In this document: positions 5,317-7,623 of the stretch, piece by piece
Layout of the letters: every line of letters starts with the position of its first letter
Position numbering within the stretch: the stretch's first letter is position 1
DNA from: Candidatus Fonsibacter lacus
GTDB lineage: Bacteria; Pseudomonadota; Alphaproteobacteria; Pelagibacterales; Pelagibacteraceae
DNA: 7,623 nt
Direction: 5' to 3'
Assembly: GCA_010021145.1 (NCBI GenBank)
Contig: RGRP01000034.1
Span: forward strand, 1-7,623
The notes under the pieces: generated by a model
Database searches by the model: none
Told to the model about the DNA's origin: nothing
The model's input: the letters and a program-made list of their open reading frames with translations, nothing else
Position numbers and translations under genes: made by a program

Positions 5317-7623
5317 ATGAATTTAGAAATTAAGGTTCCTGATATAGGGGATTTTAAGAATGTTGAAATCATAGAAGTATTGATAAAAGAAGGTGATCAA
5401 ATTAAAAAAAATGATCCAGTTCTTACACTAGAAAGTGACAAATCAAGTGTAGAGGTTCCTTCCCCTTTTGATGGTAAAATTTCTAGTATAAAAGTAAAAG
5501 TTGGTGATAAGGTCTCTAAAGGTTCATTAATAGCCACTTTAAGTAATGGAGATTCTTCAAAAGGCATCGATAACAAATCTATACTTCCTGAGACAGAAAA
5601 AATTATTCAAGAGGCTGAAAAAGTTTTAAAAAAAATAGAACCTGAAAAAAAAATTATAAAAGAAGAACCTAAACAAAGCTTTGAAACAAAAGTAGAGTTT
5701 AAGAAATTTACAAACTATTCTTCTGAACAAGATAGTTTGGGTGATGTAGATCCTCAAGAGACTATTGAATGGATCGAATCATTAAATGATGTAGTTGAAA
5801 GAGATGGTCCAAAAAGAGCTAACTATCTTTTGGGTAAATTAATTAATCAAGCTTACATCTCTGGTTCAAATTTACCTTACAATCAAAAAACACCCTACAT
5901 AAATACAATACCAAGAGAGATGGAAGTTAAATCTCCTGGAGATCAAGTTATAGAAAATAAAATAAGATCTTTAATTAGATGGAATGCTGCATGTATGGTT
6001 GTGCGCGCTAATAAAAAACTTCCAGAACTTGGTGGACATATTGCAACTTTTGCATCTGCCGCCACTCTGTATGATGTTGGTTTTAATCATTTTTGGAGAG
6101 CTCAAAATGAAAAAAATCTAGGAGATCTAATTTATTTTCAAGGTCACTGCGCACCAGGCATTTATGCAAGATCTTTTCTTGAAGGAAGAATTACTGCAAA
6201 ACAATTAGAGAATTTTAGACAAGAAGTTGATGGTGGTGGATTATCTTCATATCCTCATCCATGGTTAATGCCTAACTACTGGCAATTTCCAACCGTATCA
6301 ATGGGTCTTGGTCCTATCATGGCCATTTATCAAGCAAGATTTATGAAATATTTACAAAATAGATCATTAATAGAAGATCAAAATAGAAAAGTTTGGACTT
6401 TCTTAGGCGATGGAGAAATGGATGAGCCTGAGTCAACAGGAGCCATTAGTTTAGCGGCAAGAGAAAAATTAGATAACTTAGTATTTGTAATTAACTGTAA
6501 TCTTCAAAGATTAGATGGTCCTGTTAGAGGAAATGGAAAAATAATTCAAGAAATGGAAGGTTTATTTAGAGGAGCGGGCTGGAATGTAATTAAAGTTATT
6601 TGGGGATCTTACTGGGATCCTCTTCTTGCAAAAGACAAAACGGGTCTATTATTAAAAAGAATGGAGGAGTGCGTTGATGGAGAATATCAAGCATTCAAAG
6701 CAAAAGGTGGAGCCTATGTTAGAAGTCATTTCTTTGGAAAATATCCAGAATTAAGGGAATTAGTCTCAAATATGACCGATGAGGACATATGGAAACTCAA
6801 TAGAGGAGGCCACGATCCTCATAAAGTATATGCTGCATATCATGCTGCTCAAAATCACAAAGGATCTCCTACAGTGATTATAGCAAAAACTATTAAAGGT
6901 TATGGAATGGGTAAAAGCGGAGAAAGTATAAATACAACTCACCAACAGAAAAAATTAGACGTTAATGATATGTATTATTTTAGAGATCGATTTAATATTC
7001 CAATTACAGATAAACAGGTCGAAAACTTAGAATTTTACAAACCTGATGAAAAATCAGAAGAAATTCAATACATCAAAGAAAGAAGAAAACAACTTGGCGG
7101 TTTTATTCCAACAAGAAGAATAAAAACAAAAGCTCTAAAAACTCCAGCTGCTGAAATTTTTGAATCTTCTTATTTAGATTCTGGTGATAGAGAACTATCA
7201 ACAACAATGGCTCTTGTTAGTATGCTTACTAAAATTTTAAGAGATAAAGAGTATTCTTCAAGATTAGTTCCGATAATTCCAGATGAAGCAAGAACTTTTG
7301 GAATGGAGGGATTTTTTCAAAAAATTGGAATTTATGCTCATGAAGGTCAAAAATATGAGCCCGTAGACTCAGAACAATTAAGTTCTTATCGTGAGGATAA
7401 AAGTGGACAAGTCTTGGAAGAGGGAATTACAGAAGCTGGTGCTATGTCTTCTTGGATTGCTGCAGGAACATCCTACTCAAATCATAATATTGAAATGATT
7501 CCTATTTATCTTTTTTATTCAATGTTTGGCTTTCAAAGAATTGGTGACTTTGCTTGGGCAGCTGGTGATGCTCAATGTAGAGGTTTTTTAATTGGAGCAA
7601 CATCCGGCAGAACTACTCTTGCA
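5317..7623 (+). CDS. aceE: Lipoyl domain-pyruvate dehydrogenase E1 fusion (partial)
   Basis: The gene runs off the window; 769 codons are visible, and about 250 more are expected from E. coli AceE (887 aa). Residues 1-76 form a complete lipoyl domain with E-S-D-K-S-S-V-E-V-P; Lys42 is the predicted lipoylation site. Residues 77-141 are a Lys/Glu-rich linker. From G-D-V-D-P (142-146) onward the sequence is homodimeric-type E1, the thiamine-diphosphate enzyme that decarboxylates pyruvate and acetylates lipoyl groups. By remembered E. coli numbering plus 135, the active-site residues are His241 (H106), His277 (H142), Asp365 in G-D-G-E-M-D-E (D230, Mg), Asn395 and Gln397 (N260, Q262), His542 (H407) and Glu706 (E571). 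All are conserved. Start: an in-frame TAA at 5278 closes the frame upstream and ATG 5317 is the first start after it. There is no Shine-Dalgarno site. Ordinary AceE lacks the lipoyl domain. The E1 call is firm and the fusion is read directly in frame. Confidence 0.95.
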   Translation, partial: MNLEIKVPDIGDFKNVEIIEVLIKEGDQIKKNDPVLTLESDKSSVEVPSPFDGKISSIKVKVGDKVSKGSLIATLSNGDSSKGIDNKSILPETEKIIQEAEKVLKKIEPEKKIIKEEPKQSFETKVEFKKFTNYSSEQDSLGDVDPQETIEWIESLNDVVERDGPKRANYLLGKLINQAYISGSNLPYNQKTPYINTIPREMEVKSPGDQVIENKIRSLIRWNAACMVVRANKKLPELGGHIATFASAATLYDVGFNHFWRAQNEKNLGDLIYFQGHCAPGIYARSFLEGRITAKQLENFRQEVDGGGLSSYPHPWLMPNYWQFPTVSMGLGPIMAIYQARFMKYLQNRSLIEDQNRKVWTFLGDGEMDEPESTGAISLAAREKLDNLVFVINCNLQRLDGPVRGNGKIIQEMEGLFRGAGWNVIKVIWGSYWDPLLAKDKTGLLLKRMEECVDGEYQAFKAKGGAYVRSHFFGKYPELRELVSNMTDEDIWKLNRGGHDPHKVYAAYHAAQNHKGSPTVIIAKTIKGYGMGKSGESINTTHQQKKLDVNDMYYFRDRFNIPITDKQVENLEFYKPDEKSEEIQYIKERRKQLGGFIPTRRIKTKALKTPAAEIFESSYLDSGDRELSTTMALVSMLTKILRDKEYSSRLVPIIPDEARTFGMEGFFQKIGIYAHEGQKYEPVDSEQLSSYREDKSGQVLEEGITEAGAMSSWIAAGTSYSNHNIEMIPIYLFYSMFGFQRIGDFAWAAGDAQCRGFLIGATSGRTTLA

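Noticed and set aside
1..7623. CRISPR array, insertion sequence, phage or defence genes
   Set aside because: No spaced direct repeats, transposase-like frames or terminal inverted repeats were seen. All genes recognised are housekeeping genes.

Overview
The window looks like the genome of a streamlined, AT-rich marine alphaproteobacterium, most likely SAR11/Pelagibacterales or a similar lineage. The reasons are proteins rich in Lys, Ile and Asn, very short or negative intergenic gaps, few good Shine-Dalgarno sites, and a murA - DUF2948 - hisD - infA - maf gene order typical of Alphaproteobacteria. The lineage call is inference from composition and gene order; no similarity search was run.

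Left part (about 46-4949, minus strand). Nine genes run in one direction in the order csp, a 63-aa unknown protein, a 36-aa mini-protein, dcd, murA, a DUF2948 protein, hisD, infA and maf. From the 36-aa gene onward they abut or overlap: 4-nt overlap, 2-nt gap, 8-nt overlap, 1-nt gap, 2-nt gap, 1-nt overlap. They probably form one transcript from a promoter near 5019-5045. Products serve RNA chaperoning, dUTP/dTTP supply, the first step of peptidoglycan precursor synthesis, the last step of histidine synthesis, translation initiation and nucleotide-pool cleaning, so this is a growth-linked housekeeping operon.

Middle (4950-5316). A divergent intergenic region holds the csp promoter and a hairpin in the csp leader. 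It is followed by a plus-strand tRNA-Thr(GGU) gene and an 89-nt gap with a consensus -10 box just before the next start codon.

Right part (5317-7623, plus strand). A gene that runs off the window encodes a homodimeric-type pyruvate dehydrogenase E1 (AceE) with a complete lipoyl domain fused to its N terminus. The E1 part can be read without gaps against E. coli AceE as remembered (constant offset of 135 residues), and the catalytic residues within the window are conserved. The swinging-arm domain that normally belongs to E2 is thus carried on E1. This is the most unusual feature of the window. The E2 and E3 genes are expected downstream but are not visible.

The first 45 bases lie beyond maf and may hold the end of a convergent gene.
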